The position numbers were made by a program, and so were the translations under genes. From positions 33,252,194 to 33,316,193 of the forward strand of contig OZ026846.1 in assembly GCA_964023205.1 (NCBI GenBank): a stretch of 64,000 nucleotides of DNA. Reading direction: 5' to 3'. Shown here piece by piece: positions 1 through 12,585 of this stretch. The number at the start of each line of letters is the position of its first letter. The stretch's first letter is position 1. The notes beneath the pieces were generated by a model. That model did not search any database and was not told where the DNA came from. It was given only the letters and a program-made list of their open reading frames with translations. Source of the DNA: Lutraria lutraria (lineage: Eukaryota > Mollusca > Bivalvia > Venerida > Mactridae).

Positions 1-326
1 GATTAGTCTGAACTCTGTAACATGGTACAATAATGAATTTGAATTGCCCGAGTCTATATATACCAGCAGTGCAGAAAAGTACCTGCTTAGCACCATTCTT
101 CAATGATATTTCAATTATATATTTGGGGACTTGTTCACCTAACCATATTTCCCGGACTGTATTCTAACCATTACTTACTCTTACTTACCCATCCATAACC
201 TTTCCACATATTAAAAAAAATGATGTTTTGTCAAATTTTAACGGAAGGGAATGACATACTGCGACTGTGATTTGAACAGAAAAACGTTAAATCCAATAAA
301 ACATACACATTCTCCTAACAAGTTCG

Positions 327-417
327 GTTGCTGGGCTCGAACCCATGACCCTCTATCAACGAGAGCTTACAGTGATTTAAAGTCAGCGACCTTAACCACT
401 CGACCAGAAAAGCCGTT
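327..417 (-). repeat. tRNA-derived SINE fragment
   Basis: Read on the minus strand this has a tRNA-like head: a box A-like GGTCGAGTGGTTAAGGTCGC and a box B-like GGGTTCGAGCC. It closely resembles the SINE heads at 8001 and 32518. The body is short and no tail is visible. It lies left of the last aldehyde dehydrogenase exon in the window. A functional tRNA is unlikely because the cloverleaf arms do not pair properly. Confidence 0.6.
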
Positions 418-624
418 AGTTAGTGTTCGATCAATGGCTTAATTAAGTTGAATTAACGAATGTTGCAAAATATAGCAGGAAAAGTTGCCAAATGAACCCT
501 GTTTGTTGGTGTAATGCTAAATCCCAGAAAAGAAAACAATGAAATTAGATGCCCCCTGACGAAATATGATATAAGGCCCCTAATGACCAATGATATATGA
601 ATCAGATCAGATTAGAGTATTTAC

Positions 625-3600
625 CTCATCTTGCATGACAGGATCATTAAAGCTGACATCAGACAATATCGTAGGTGATATAAACCGTTGAGAATCATCA
701 GTATCTCCGCCGAGGGCGAGTTTTCCTCCTCCACTGATCAACTTCTTCACTCTCCTATAAAACACAGACATCTATAAAACACAGACATCTCAGGGTTTTT
801 ACTGTTTGTTTCTAAACAGTGTTACTTATGCTCCAAAAGGAGCAGGCAAGTTCTATACATATAGAGGAAATGCTACATATTTTGGGGTCAAATTTTGATA
901 GAAGGGTATGACCTGCTGTGATCAGGAATCAAATCAGGATCTCTAGGTTACAAGTCCAGCACATTAACCACTAGACAACGGTCGTAGCATATTGTTAAAA
1001 GAAAATTGTTTTGTTAATTTAAATGTTTTTCTGATCAAATAAAAAGACGAACTTTCTGTACTTACTGATAATGTCTATCATTAACCAATCTTGGATAGTC
1101 AGGAGAGTTAGCAGGACCATCAGGATAGAATTCTCCTAATGTAGACTTTATCTTCTGAACAAGAGCATCCTGTAACATAGAAAATGTGTACATTAAATAT
1201 ATGGCTCCTGATTCTGTTAATTACATGGCTATAATATCATGTTATTTATAGAAACAGAAAAAACTCCATAAATAAACCACCTTTGGGACACAATACAGTC
1301 TTATCATGGGGGTGGTACAGTAAAACCCATGAAAACCGAACTACCTGTAACCGGACTTCCCTGAATACCGGAATTCCCTGAAAATCAGACGATTTTCTAA
1401 GACCCATTTCTTTGATGAATTTATTAAAAGTTTTCTGAAAACCGGAATTCTCTGAAACTAGAATTTGGCCCAGTCCGGAAGAGGTCCAGTTTTGAGGAGT
1501 TTTACTGTACTATTATAAGGTTGAAATATAGTGGAAATATTGAAGACCAGTCACAATTTAACAGGTTATATGACAGTGTACCAGCACAATCATTAGTAAA
1601 AGATGTGTGATGGTGGACTTTTAAACAAATTAGCCATCTCATGGCTGTTACTACTGCCCGTGCATAACATTTCTTTCATAAATAAAATAATTCCAAAAAT
1701 AATCAATAACGATAATACATGCGTTAGTGGCCACCTTTGAAAAAGGAAACATTGTGAATAAAGCCCATTCTTTTAAAAACCATCATTGAGTATTTAGAAC
1801 AAAATAACCACTAAAAAAGGCCACCTGTCATTAAAGGTCATATATAGCATTCATTATAGCATTTCTAACAAATCATAAACACTTACCTGGGTTTCCTTGG
1901 TGCACATGATATAGTCTGGAGCAATGCATGTTTGACCAGCATTCGTACATTTACCCCACATGATTCTGTTAGCCACTACTCCAAGATCTATATCTTTGTC
2001 AACGTATACAGGACTGTGAATATAAACACATGGAGACAAAGTACATTAAACATTATTTATTCATCTCATGATTCTGTGTAACTATTAACAAAAAAACTAG
2101 CATTGTATTGGAAGAGATTGACTGAATATTCATGAATGTATAATAATTACTTTAGTTGAAACCAGGCTCTGAGGCTATAAAACTTGAGGTCTGTCTCCAA
2201 GCCTAAGTACATATCTGAAAGTTTCCAGTTCTTTGCACACAGACAAACAGGCAGAATGAAAATGTATAGAGTTTTTTTTAAAACTGTATGATCATAGCAT
2301 ATGAATATAGAAACATTTTAAGCGAAAAAAATTGGGGTCACGGTGCTCGTTTTTGAGTTATCTGCCTTTAAATGTGATGTTTTGGCCATACATATAAATT
2401 CACCTTTTCCCACCAAGTTCCAAGGTAACAGGGGTAAGATATTCAGCTGCAGCTCTCATTATAATCTTACCAACCATAGAGTTACCAGTATAGAAGATAT
2501 AATCCCATCTTTCCTTCAACAAGGCTGTCGTTTCAGGAATTCCACCATTTATACAGCGGATACATTCCTGTATTAACAGCAAAAAAGTTCCGTAAATAAA
2601 TATTACCATCAATATACATGCAGTTTAACCTGTAGAAAGCATAACCCTTTGAGGGTAGCAAAATGATTCTATTGTTGAAAATTTGTTGCTCTTGAGAGGT
2701 TAAATTAATAGTTAAATCGTGTGATGGGAAAATAATGATACTGTTGAAGGGAGGTTGTTGCTCAAGAGAGGGCCACTCTGGAGAGATTATACTGTACATT
2801 GAAACATGGTTTGATTAATTATATGAACACACTGATAGGATAAATCACATGAATACGTCAAGATGATAATTACCAAATACGTAAGTTGTGTGAACTTATC
2901 ATTAGGATATCAACCATTCAAAATGAAATACTACATAACCATGAACAGTTACAAAACATAACAGGATAAATTCATATTTAAAACAGCAAGATATATTGCA
3001 CACACAAATGAAGAGGATAAATTGTAAACAAATCAACAGACAAAATAGAGTGCTAGTTAGAAATTAACCAACAATCTTCCACAGTGACGATACAACGACA
3101 GATTAAGAAGTTCTTACCCATGAAATAAATGTTATGAATTCAATATCATATTTCATAAAACACTATACTGTGAACTTAAGAAGACTGATAATGTATGAAC
3201 ATTGTAACATATTGAGAGATCTAGCTAACCAAACTACTTGTAAAGACAAGGACATCAGTAAACCAAACACAGACAGCAAACAGTAACATTTCATGATACA
3301 ATTTTTACAATACAATTTTCTTGTATTTCATTCCAATCTCAAGTCTAGTAAAAAAACACAGAAAAAATGAACCATTTTTACAAACATCAGTCATACTGGT
3401 AGGTAGTTCTTTCTAAGTGATAGCCAGAACAGAACAGAACAATTCCGTTATTTTTCCCAGGTATGTTACAGACATATTGCATGGGTAAATATATAGCCAA
3501 TATAAGTCAAGAGTTACGGAATGACATCTACTAATATGACAAGACACAATTCAACAGTGTGTTCTTACAAAATCTTACTTACACTGTCAAAATATTTGGG

Positions 3601-6600
3601 GATTAGTTCCTCTAGAAGACGGGCAGTAGAAGCTGAGATTTCTGAAGGTTTCAGTACGATACAGTTTCCTAGTTAAATAAAAGATACAAACACATGTTAA
3701 CTAAAATTTCACATGACTACAGATAAAGTCATTGTAATTATAATTGCTAGTTTATTTATTTACTGTGAGATCATGTATTGAATGTATTCCATAATTTATA
3801 TAATATAAAAATTGAATTCCATATGAGATGACACTGTTCACTGGCATCGCCAATAACTTTAACCCATATTTGAATGAAAAGTCTGTAACATATTACACCC
3901 AGACTGATCCAGACCTGGTTATGAGCTGAACCACCTCTATGCACTAACTGTTCAATAAAGCATGAAGACTGACAAAGGTCAAGGTTAATACGATCTCGTG
4001 TCAGGGTTATCACCAGTCAGATGAAGGTTTACATCCAATGAGATCTGACCCAGAGGATATAAATTTGAGAACAGTCTCAGAGCTTAAATCTCAATTCCAT
4101 TCTCAAAGTATTATGAATGAAAAGATAGAGTTGATTAATGTTTTAATACATGTTCAGTTCAAACATGCTTTCAGACTAATGCATCAATATAACCATTATT
4201 GTCTGATCATAATTAACTTAGAAATATTAAAACACAAGGTAAAAGATTTGAGCTCCGAGACCGATCGCAAGTTTTATAACCTCAGGGCCTGGTTATACAA
4301 TGACACACAGATACAGACTTACTCCGATATGGATCAAGGCTTTTGCTAACACATTATGTAAATATAATTAGATATAGACATCATATAAATAAAGTTTCTC
4401 CTACCAGCAGCTATGGCACCAATCATTGGACATAATGTAAGTTGTATGGGATAATTCCAGGCACCCATAATTAATGCAACACCAAATGGCTCTCTTCTTA
4501 TATAAACCTTGTCCATCATATTCAATAAATTTTTTGATACCTTAAAGAAAGAAATATTAATCAGTAAATATAACTCTGATGTTTGTAATATACCAGGTCA
4601 GTGTTTTTTGCTACTGACTTGGGCCACAAAATTCAGACCCATTTCCAAAAGTATATATTTTCCCCATAAAATTCATAAAAATTCCCCATCAGAAGAATTC
4701 TATTTTTCTTGGAAACATTTTTGATAAAAAAGATCATTAAAGCAACCTGTAGCACACCCGTAGCTCTTTGTCTGTACCCATCAAGGTTATAGCCTATTGA
4801 TAATTAAATATTAAGAGGATCGATATGTATACATTGTAATTCCCCTTTCTCCCCCATAAGATGCAATTTTCCCCCTTTTGGATGTTGAAAAAAAAACAAA
4901 TACTGCAATTAAAACATTACTGAAGTACCTAATCACTTCAACATTGAAGTCTCAAGCATGCAAACATAATAATGATAGTTTTTGTTAGCTCAGAACCTGG
5001 TGACTTCCTGGTTACTCAAGACTATAACAGAAAGTTACAATGTAGATATTGATTTTATACATAATGATATTTCATAAACTTAGCATCACCTAAACTGCAC
5101 AAAAACTAAACAAGAGGGCCAAGATGGCCCTATATCGCTCACATGACAATCACTGTTCACTCATTAAAACATTGTTTGAACCGGTGACCTAGTTTTTGAC
5201 CCCAGACGACTTATGTTCGAATTTGTCTTACATATCATTAAGACAAACAGTCTGACTAGGTTTGGTGAAGATACAATCAAAATTTGACATCTATGTAGTG
5301 TTAATAAGGTTTTCCTAAGATTTGACCTTGTGACCTGGTTTTTGACCCTAGGTGACCCATATTTGAACTTGTCCTTAATATCATTAAGACAAACAATCTG
5401 ACAAGGTTTGGCCAAGATCCAATCAAAACCATGACATTTAGAGCTTTTACAAGATTTTTACCTAAGATTTGACCTTGTGACCCAGTTTTTAAACCCGGCT
5501 GACCCATGTTCATCCTCGACCCACATATCATTGAGGCAAACATTTTGACAAGGTTTGGTGAAGATCCAATTAAAACTGTGACATCAACAGTGTTAACAAA
5601 GTTTTCCTAAGATTTGACCTGGTGACCTAGTTATTGACCCCAGATGACCCATATTTATACTTGACCGTTATATCATTAAAACAAACGATTTGACAAAGTT
5701 TGGTGAAGATCCAATAATAACTGTGAAATCTACAGTGTTAACATGGTTTTTCATAAGATTTGACCTAGCGAGCTAGTTTTTGACCCAAGATGACCCATGT
5801 TCGAACTCGTCCAAGATATTATGAAGACAAACATTCTGACAAGGTTTCATGATCATCCAATCAAAACAGTGACTTCTAGAGTGTTCACAAGGTTTTCCAG
5901 CAATTTGCCCTAGTGACCTAATTTTACTACAGAAATGACCCATTATCAATCTTGACCTACATATTATTAAAATAAACATTCTGACAAAGTTTCATGAAGA
6001 TCCAGTCAAAACAGTGATTTCTAAAGTGTTCACAAGGTTTTCCCTTATTTGGCCCTGGTGACCTAGTTTTTGACCCCAAATGGCCCAATATCGAACTCAT
6101 CCGAGATTTTGTTGATATTAACGTTCTGACCCAGTTTTGCTAAAATTGAGCCAAAAATGTGGCCCCTAGAGTGGTCACCATATAAAGTTTGACGACGCAC
6201 GACGCCGGACGGAGAGTGATCCTAATAGCTCACTTTGTCACTTTGTGACATGTGAGCTAAAAAGTGTTTTTAAGTCAAATAGGTTATACCAGGCCCCGAG
6301 ATTATAAAACTTATTATCTGTCTCCAAGCTCAAATCTCATTTCTTGTCTTTTAATATTTCTATATTAACCAAGATCAGACGATAATAATATTACTGATAC
6401 ATTGGTCTGAGAGTATGGTTTATCTAAATATTACTAAAACATTAATCTGCTCCATCTTTTCAACCATAATACAAACTTTGAGAATGGAATTGAGATTTCA
6501 GCTTGGAGATTGAATAAAAGTTTTATAACCTTGGGGCCAATGCATTACTGATAACTGTAATTGATCGAAATCATTAATCTATGTTACAGCAGAATATAGA

Positions 6601-9600
6601 ATAGATATCAAGGGCTCAGCGCAACACTATTGTAACTTGTTCTTATTTCAATATGAGTTACGACACTCTTGCGTTGAACCCTCAAATTATGGTCGCATAA
6701 GTTTTCAGGATATTCCATGAATACCTGCAAGATACAAGATCATACAAGATAGTATAACCATCATCTGCCGCAAGCATAATCCTCAATACATATATTCATG
6801 AATAGATTTTTCCACAGGCAATATTTATACAAACAAATGCATTATTATGTACATAACTGAGAAACTGGTCAACATTTCTGCTTACATACACAGTTATGCA
6901 GTAAAACCTCTATATTAAGTGCACCTATTGGTCCTGATAAAATGGTCATCATATCAAGTTAAGTTGGTCTTATTATAAGATTGAAATACAGAGGAAGTAT
7001 TGAAAATCTAGTCAGAATCATGCGACCTTTATAATGAAGTGGTTGTCATATTAATTGATTTATCTACTTCATCAGATTTAATCCCATTTTCAACTTTATT
7101 TTAGTTATATATCATAGTGGGCAATTATCCTAACCAGCTTCCCAGGGCTTCATTTGGTGTGTTAGGTCTTAGCCAGTATTAACCACATTCTATCCGCAAG
7201 CTACCGCCAACATAATTCAGAGGTGGAGGACAATTTAGCATAGGATGTACTACCTTCTGTCTAATTTGTCATGGACATTGCTAGCCTAGCCCGGGGTTCA
7301 AACTCACAACCTCTTGATCAGTAGACTAACACTCTAACCACTGAGCCAACCGGATGTGCTGGGTTATAGTGAGATGATCACTAAGTGAGATTTTACTGTA
7401 CATGGATGGTATGTTAAGTTATATACATTTTATACTGCTAGCTATGAATATATAACACAAATCAGGAAGTCAACCAGAAATAAAGGAAAATATCTGAATA
7501 TTGTACCATCTGTTTAGCATATTATTTATGATACATGTATAGATACAAAAAAAAATATGTTTTCGCAACCCTATAACAGAACAGTATTATAGACCTGTCA
7601 ACATAACTTCCAATATTTGCAGTCTTACCAAAAAGATTTTTAAGAACTTGACACTTTAACTGGAACGAATGAAGTTAAATCAGACCAAAATAAAAAAAAA
7701 ATCAATTGATATTTTCAATGACGTTAAGAATTTTTTTTAAGAGTTATTAAAATATTTCATTTCTTCATAAGAAATATGATTAAGTTATTACTGGACAGTC
7801 AAACCACTGACCTTTTCAAACTTAGTGGTTAGACGCCAATTATGGTGGACTCGGTCCTCGGTCTAGGGCTAAATTTAAAGACTATATTTTGTAAAAAAGT
7901 CTAACAGTGGTTTATGAGGTACAGGGAAACTTTCTGATAGAAATTTCCTCATCTGTCTTAACTAGCTTACATAAGAAGTGTATGTATACACATTTGTGTT
8001 GACCCGCCTCTGTGGTTGAGTGGTAAGGTCGCCAACTTCAAATCACTGTAACCTCTCACTGACAGAGGGTCGTGTGTTCGCCCCCAGCTACCGACTATGT
8101 CTTTTATGACAGAAAGTAGGCAGTAACTTAAGAAGGATGGGAGTCTATAGCACTGGTTCTTCACAGAAACGATAGTAAGGTGAACTGTCTGCCACATATG
8201 ACCCCAACTGTTGAAAAGGGGCATAAAACCCCAAACAAACAAAACAAATAAGGTTATTTTAATTTTGTGTCAGATTCAATATTATTTGATTACTTATAAT
8301 CAAACATACGATAGATTGAGTGAAGCTTGAGTAAGTGTACCAACTATCACATACCTTTTCTGGTTGTGTCCATGCTGATAGATTGTTTAAACAGTTCACC
8401 AAATCATTCCTTGAGAAGTCTACCTCCATCACTGATGATTCATATCTGCTCTGATATATAAAACATACATAATAAGAATACCAACTTGTAAAAGAGAAGT
8501 TATACTAAGAATTATCTACTGAATAAAAGATACTTTTATCTCTTCATTTATACATTTAGCAAGAAATCAATCATAGAATTATTCAATCAGTCTCATACTG
8601 AGACAAGACTAATGGACAGTCAGAAAGAAAACTTACATAATTTACATGAAATACATTGAAAAAAATCTTAATTTAGTTATTTGAGACAATGTGTTTAACT
8701 CCAGGTGTATATACTTGAAGCCTGTAAAGGATACCTTCAACCCAGAAAATGTCTTTGAAATCATGCAATTTGCCCCAAAATTTCCCATTTACTCCTTGAC
8801 ATTCCATTCTCCAAATTGGTTTCAAGTGAGAATTTTTTTCCTCAAAAGAGGCTATTTTATCGCATATTAAGGGCTGGGGCCCTTACCCAAAACATAAAGA
8901 AAACCCCTGAACTTTTATAACAAACACTCACAATTAAATCATACATATAAGTTAACAAATATATCTGATATAACAACCATTATAAATGAAATACAAAGAC
9001 AACCTTATTGAGATCAGCTTTCAAGGCAACTATGAACTTGTCTCTATTTTCATCCAACATTTTCAGCATGGACAACAACTGTGTACGTCTCCATTCTATA
9101 TTCTTTGTTCTATTAGTCTTATAAACACTTCTTATAGACTTCACTAACTGTAATATAGAAAAACAGGTGATAAATATAGATAAACGAACATCATTATATG
9201 AGATAATTTCTTCAACACCAGAGTTCAAACTTTGTTTTAAAGCACTAGGCTAGTAGCTTAGACTATGACAGGGCTCACAAATCCGTAATTGTAATTAGGA
9301 ATAGTAATCAACTGAGGATGAGAGGAAAATACTAAAAACTACTTAAAATTTCCTTCCCATCTACTCACTGAAAGTTCTCTCTGTATGGTTACCACAAACA
9401 ATCATTTTTGTTGAACAGTCGGATAAGAACCTTCAACAATACAGCAATGTGAAGATGTGGAAGTAATACAAAATTGAAGATGGCGTTTACCTTAAAACAA
9501 TGATGTTTAAAAAGCATTTTCAGAATCAAGCAGATTTCTTTTTCAAGTTTTCTATTCAATATGTTATTCAATTCTGTGCAATGAAACATCATCAGATATG

Positions 9601-12585
9601 ATACTATCTAATTGAACGTCATTGAGAACAGTCTTTGAAATATTTTTAGTGACAGGTTGCCTGACTAGCATAATTTATTATTATATACTTTATGAAGAAA
9701 ACCCTCTAAAAATAGGTTGTGCCCAAAAAGACTTAAAGAAGGAAAAAATCTGTTCTGACAGGGGGACAACCCACTCATTCAAAGACTGTGAGAATAGTAA
9801 ACATTCTTAACAGATGTACAGGTTTTTTTTTATCTTTTATAACAGACCTATTCAAGGCCTCTTCCCAATTTAAAATTTCATTAAAATTAAGCAGTTTTCC
9901 CCAAAATCCTTACTTACACCAGCTATTCAATTTCCCAAAATCAGCAATTTTAGCAATAAATTCTTCTCAAAATCAAAAGGCTAACTTAAGGCCTTTCACC
10001 AAAGAAGAGAGAAAAACCCTGAATTGTCTCAAAATGCATATTTATGAGGGTATGAATGCATTCCAGATAGGGCACCTTTCCATAGAAAAGATTTAAATGA
10101 ATTATGATTAGAAATAAAAGAGTCTATCAATTCTTAATTTTTACTCTGTGCTTTCATATGGTCTACCTCAAAGAACTTTACATATGATCATTAAGAAGAG
10201 TCTAATACTGTACATAAGATAAAACAATACATTTGTTTCAAAATTGGTTCTATGCAAAAATAATACAAAGGGTTATTGCTGGTCTAGTGATACTGTGCTG
10301 AACTACTAAACATACAAGGTTGTAAGGTCGTGGGTTCTATTCTGAGAATTTCTTGGCTCCGCCTTTCAATATTTCAGGGAAACTTTTTCAGGGTCCACAT
10401 CCCAACTACCGAGCCAAGTACTGTGTTAAGAAAATCACAAAAAACTGGTCAAGGTGTATATATCGGTGCTATACATCAGGCTCGATAAAGAACCAGGAAA
10501 AACTATTGGAAACAAGAGGGCCAAGATGGCCCTATATCGCTCACATGACAATCACTGTTCACTCATTAAAACATTGTTTTGAACCGGTGACCTAGTTTTT
10601 GACCTCAGACAACCTATGTTCGAATTTGTCTTACATATCATTAAGACAAACAGCCTGACTAGGTTTGGTGAAGATACGATCAAAATTTGACATCTACAGT
10701 GTTAATAAGGTTTTCCTAAGATTTGACCTTGTGACCTGGTTTTTGACGCTAGGTGACCCATATTTGAACTTGTCCTTAATATCATTTAGACAAACAATCT
10801 GACAAGGTTTGGCCAAGATCCAATCAAAACCATGACATTTAGAGCTTTTACAAGATTTTTACCTAAGATTTGACCTTGTGACCCAGGTTTTGAACCCGGC
10901 TGACCCATGTTCATCCTTGACCCACATATCATTGAGGCAAACATTTTGACAAGGTTTGGTGAAGATCCAATTAAAACTGTGACATCTACAGTGTTAACAA
11001 AGTTTTCCTAAGATTTGACCTGGTGACCTAGTTATTGACCCCAGATGAACCATATTTATACTTGACCGTTATATCATTAAAACAAACGATTTGACAAAGT
11101 TTGGTGAAGATCCAATAATAACTGTGAAATCTACAGTGTTAACATGATTTTTCATAAGATTTGACCTAGCGACCTAGTTTTTGACCCAAGATGACCCATG
11201 TTCGAACTCGTCCAAGATATTATGAAGACAAACATTCTGACAAGGTTTCATGATCATCCAATCAAAACAGTGACTTCTAGAGTGTTCACAAGGTTTTCCA
11301 GCAATTTGCCCTAGTGACCTAATTTTACTACAGAAATGACCCATTATCAAACTTGACCTACATATTATTAAAATAAACATTCTGACAAAGTTTCATGAAG
11401 ATAAAGTCAAAACAGTGAATTCTAAAGTGTTCACAAGGTTTTCCCTTATTTGGCCCTGGTGACCTAGTTTTTGACCCCAAATCGCCCAATATCGAACTCG
11501 TCCGAGATTTTGTTGATATTAACGTTCTGACCCAGTTTTGCTAAAATTGAGCCAAAAATGTGGCCCCTAGTGTGGTCACAACAAAAAGTTTGACGACGCA
11601 CGACGCCGGACGCCGGGCGGAGAGTGATCCTAATAGCTCACTTTGTCACTTTGTGACATGTGAGCTAAAAAGTAGCACTATATAAAAGCCCGGTTCTCTC
11701 AGAAATGACAAGAGCAGTGGAATATGGGCAGTTAAACAACAGACAAATAAATCAATCAGCAAAATAATAACATAACATAATCTTTCTGGTTACATGCCTA
11801 CAAAAATATATAGGGTAGGTAGGTCAAGGGCCCGTTGCTAAAACATGGAATGAAACAAGACAGAACAAAACAGTACGGAACAGGGTACTATGGAACGGAA
11901 CAATTAATGTTTAGTATCGAAACAATACGGAACGACGTAAATAGACAAAACGTCGCTAGGTTTGGTTCACTCCACAGAGTATTTCTAAGTAAAATATTTG
12001 ATTGATTTCCTCTCCTTTTAGTGCTCCTTACTCAATTTTTACAGCGATGTGAATAAAATGTCGCAACCAGTGAAAGGGCATCATAACCGGATAAAGTGAA
12101 AGTGAATAAAAACATGTGCTTTTTCTAATAATCGAAATAGTTCAAAATGAATAACTATGGTTTCAATAAAGAACCTAATACATTATATGTTTACATTGTA
12201 AAAATAATTTCGCTAATCGTTCCCTTTATATTACCGGTATTGATCGAAAAATGCGTCGGAACTGGGCAACAAACTGTAATATCACTTTTTTCCACTTGAA
12301 AGGCTTCAGGATCGAAGGTAAAAAAGTTAGGATGTACCGTTCATAGGGGCTAAGAACTATGTTTTAGGGAACGGGTGAAATTAGAGTAGGTCAGATAACC
12401 CGAACCAGAAACAAGCCCTTAATTTTTAACCCGTTTAGGCTGTTATGTACTAAAAATACATCCGAAACAGCATACACATGTAGCCGGCTTATAATATAAC
12501 TCGGTATTAATGTAAAGTGCTAGGTAGATGTAACAAAAACAATATCAAATTTTATAATAAGTATTACCTCAGAATAACTTGCCAT
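625..12585 (-). CDS. ALDH3-family (fatty) aldehyde dehydrogenase, 3' end outside window
   Basis: NAD(P)-dependent oxidation of (fatty) aldehydes to acids. Nine exons can be joined in frame on the minus strand: 12568-12585 (MASYSE), 9004-9147, 8355-8450, 4405-4540, 3583-3668, 2404-2567, 1887-2013, 1066-1169 and 625-754. All have GT..AG boundaries and compatible phases, giving 335 residues. Visible ALDH motifs are GAWNYP, LKPSE, FYTGNS, LELGGK (general-base Glu about residue 210) and [11 protein letters not shown] (catalytic Cys about residue 244). The spacing and short N-terminus match ALDH3, closest to ALDH3A2/ALDH3B, rather than ALDH1/2. The last exon seen ends at MQDE before the usual IFGP motif, so about 150 C-terminal residues, including any membrane anchor, lie beyond position 1. 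The 12585 start is chosen because it gives the typical ALDH3 N-terminus. Family call firm; paralogue uncertain. Confidence 0.93.
888..987 (-). repeat. SINE-like fragment
   Basis: The minus strand carries a tRNA-like segment (CTAGTGGTTAATGTGCTGGAC, then a degenerate box B). The flank TCAAATTTTGATAGAAGGG is shared with copies at 37110 and 56305, so this is a dispersed family. It lies in the intron between the exons at 625 and 1066. Confidence 0.5.
1316..1509. repeat. MITE-like element with TACAGTAAAAC termini
   Basis: The segment begins TACAGTAAAACCC and ends GAGTTTTACTGTA, which are inverted copies. Its interior has repeated CTGAAAACCGGAATT-type motifs. There is no coding capacity. Related sequence lies at 26531-26705 and, with different interior, at 6899-7402. 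A small non-autonomous DNA transposon is the simplest reading. Confidence 0.6.
2203..2395. mobile_element. Half copy of the TTAA inverted-repeat element, abutting ALDH exon
   Basis: This is similar over about 190 bp to one arm of the complete element at 19819-20588. It shares ACATATCTGA, TTTCCA, TTTGCACA, GTATAGAG, TGATCAT and GAGTTATCTGCC in the same order. The other arm is missing. Similarity stops within about 10 bp of the splice donor of the exon at 2404-2567, so the start of that intron is transposon-derived. Confidence 0.6.
2621..2796. repeat. MITE, CAGTRCAACCTCTCC family (degenerate left end)
   Basis: The right end reads GGGAGGTTGTTGCTCAAGAG and then GGAGAGATTATACTGTA; the left end is a decayed CAGTTTAACCT. 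The central AGAGGTTAAATTAATAGTTAAATCG core matches the copy at 18906 closely. It sits in the intron between ALDH exons 2404-2567 and 3583-3668. Confidence 0.65.
2797..3582. other. ALDH intron sequence, nothing recognised
   Basis: AT-rich intron with no convincing ORF, RNA gene or repeat boundary. The neighbouring introns 3669-4404 and 4541-5106 also hold only short spurious ORFs. Confidence 0.6.
5107..6262. mobile_element. 1.15-kb dispersed element with about 143-bp internal tandem units, copy 1
   Basis: It starts with a small palindrome (GGGCC-AAGAT-GGCCC) followed by CGCTCACATGACA and ends with TTTGTGACATGTGAGCT, so the ends are subterminal inverted copies. The interior is about seven degenerate units of roughly 143 bp. 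Each has a TTTGACC-TGACCTAGTTTTTGACCC block, a CATTAAGACAAACATTCTGAC block and a GATCCAATCAAAA block. A near-identical copy in the same orientation lies at 10515-11671. No transposase ORF is present. This is a non-autonomous element of the tandem-repeat-bearing kind known from molluscs; the class is not determined. Confidence 0.75.
6263..6898. other. ALDH intron sequence, nothing recognised
   Basis: AT-rich intron between two mobile elements. I see no ORF or RNA structure with support. Confidence 0.55.
6899..7402. mobile_element. MITE-like element (CAGTAAAACCTC termini) with nested SINE
   Basis: The outer ends are GCAGTAAAACCTCTATATTA on the left and TAAGTGAGATTTTACTGTA on the right, an inverted pair. 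The interior at about 7083-7365 is a separate minus-strand tRNA-derived SINE, so the SINE inserted into the older element. Confidence 0.55.
7083..7365 (-). repeat. tRNA-derived SINE (nested)
   Basis: Minus-strand tRNA-like head (GGTTGGCTCAGTGGTTAGAG box A, GTTTGAACCCCGG box B region). Its tail contains GAAGCCCTGGGAAGCTGGTT. The same family occurs at 28620-28858 and 47160-47398. Confidence 0.65.
8001..8250 (+). repeat. tRNA-derived SINE
   Basis: Plus-strand head GTGGTTGAGTGGTAAGGTCG (box A) and GTCGTGTGTTCGCCCCC (box B). A body of about 130 bp follows, then TTGAAAAGGGGCATAAAACC and an A/C-rich tail (AAACAAACAAAACAAATAA). Reverse-orientation copies are at 32518-32767 and 51806-52055. It lies in an ALDH intron. 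Confidence 0.75.
9148..10277. other. ALDH first intron, left part, nothing recognised
   Basis: AT-rich intron. Several ORFs of 60-100 codons occur on both strands but show no homology I recognise and no splice-consistent context. Confidence 0.55.
10278..10508 (+). repeat. tRNA-derived SINE
   Basis: Head GCTGGTCTAGTGATACTGTG and box B-like GGTCGTGGGTTCTATTC. The body contains TCAGGGAAACTTTTTCAG and ends with CTCGATAAAGAACCAGGAA. A related copy with the same layout is at 16628-16875. Confidence 0.65.
10515..11671. mobile_element. 1.15-kb dispersed element with about 143-bp internal tandem units, copy 2
   Basis: Nearly identical to the copy at 5107-6262 and in the same orientation. By eye there are a few percent substitutions, plus an extra short GC-rich duplication near the right end (CGCCGGGCGG). 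Both lie in introns of the aldehyde dehydrogenase, suggesting recent transposition or local duplication. Common flank-free ends are AGAGGGCC on the left and GAGCTAAAAAG on the right. Confidence 0.75.
11672..12567. other. ALDH first intron, right part
   Basis: No gene or clear repeat. About 11840-11940 is a loose GGAACRG-type degenerate repeat. The remainder is AT-rich single-copy-looking sequence. Confidence 0.5.

Noticed and set aside
5164..5979. Minus-strand ORFs of 68-83 codons inside the 1.15-kb element (also 11174-11380)
   Set aside because: They repeat with the 143-bp unit and show no protein family features; a consequence of the repeat.
8001..8100. Functional tRNA genes at SINE heads
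   Set aside because: Box A and B are present, but the arms do not form a proper cloverleaf and the same heads recur with SINE bodies and tails.
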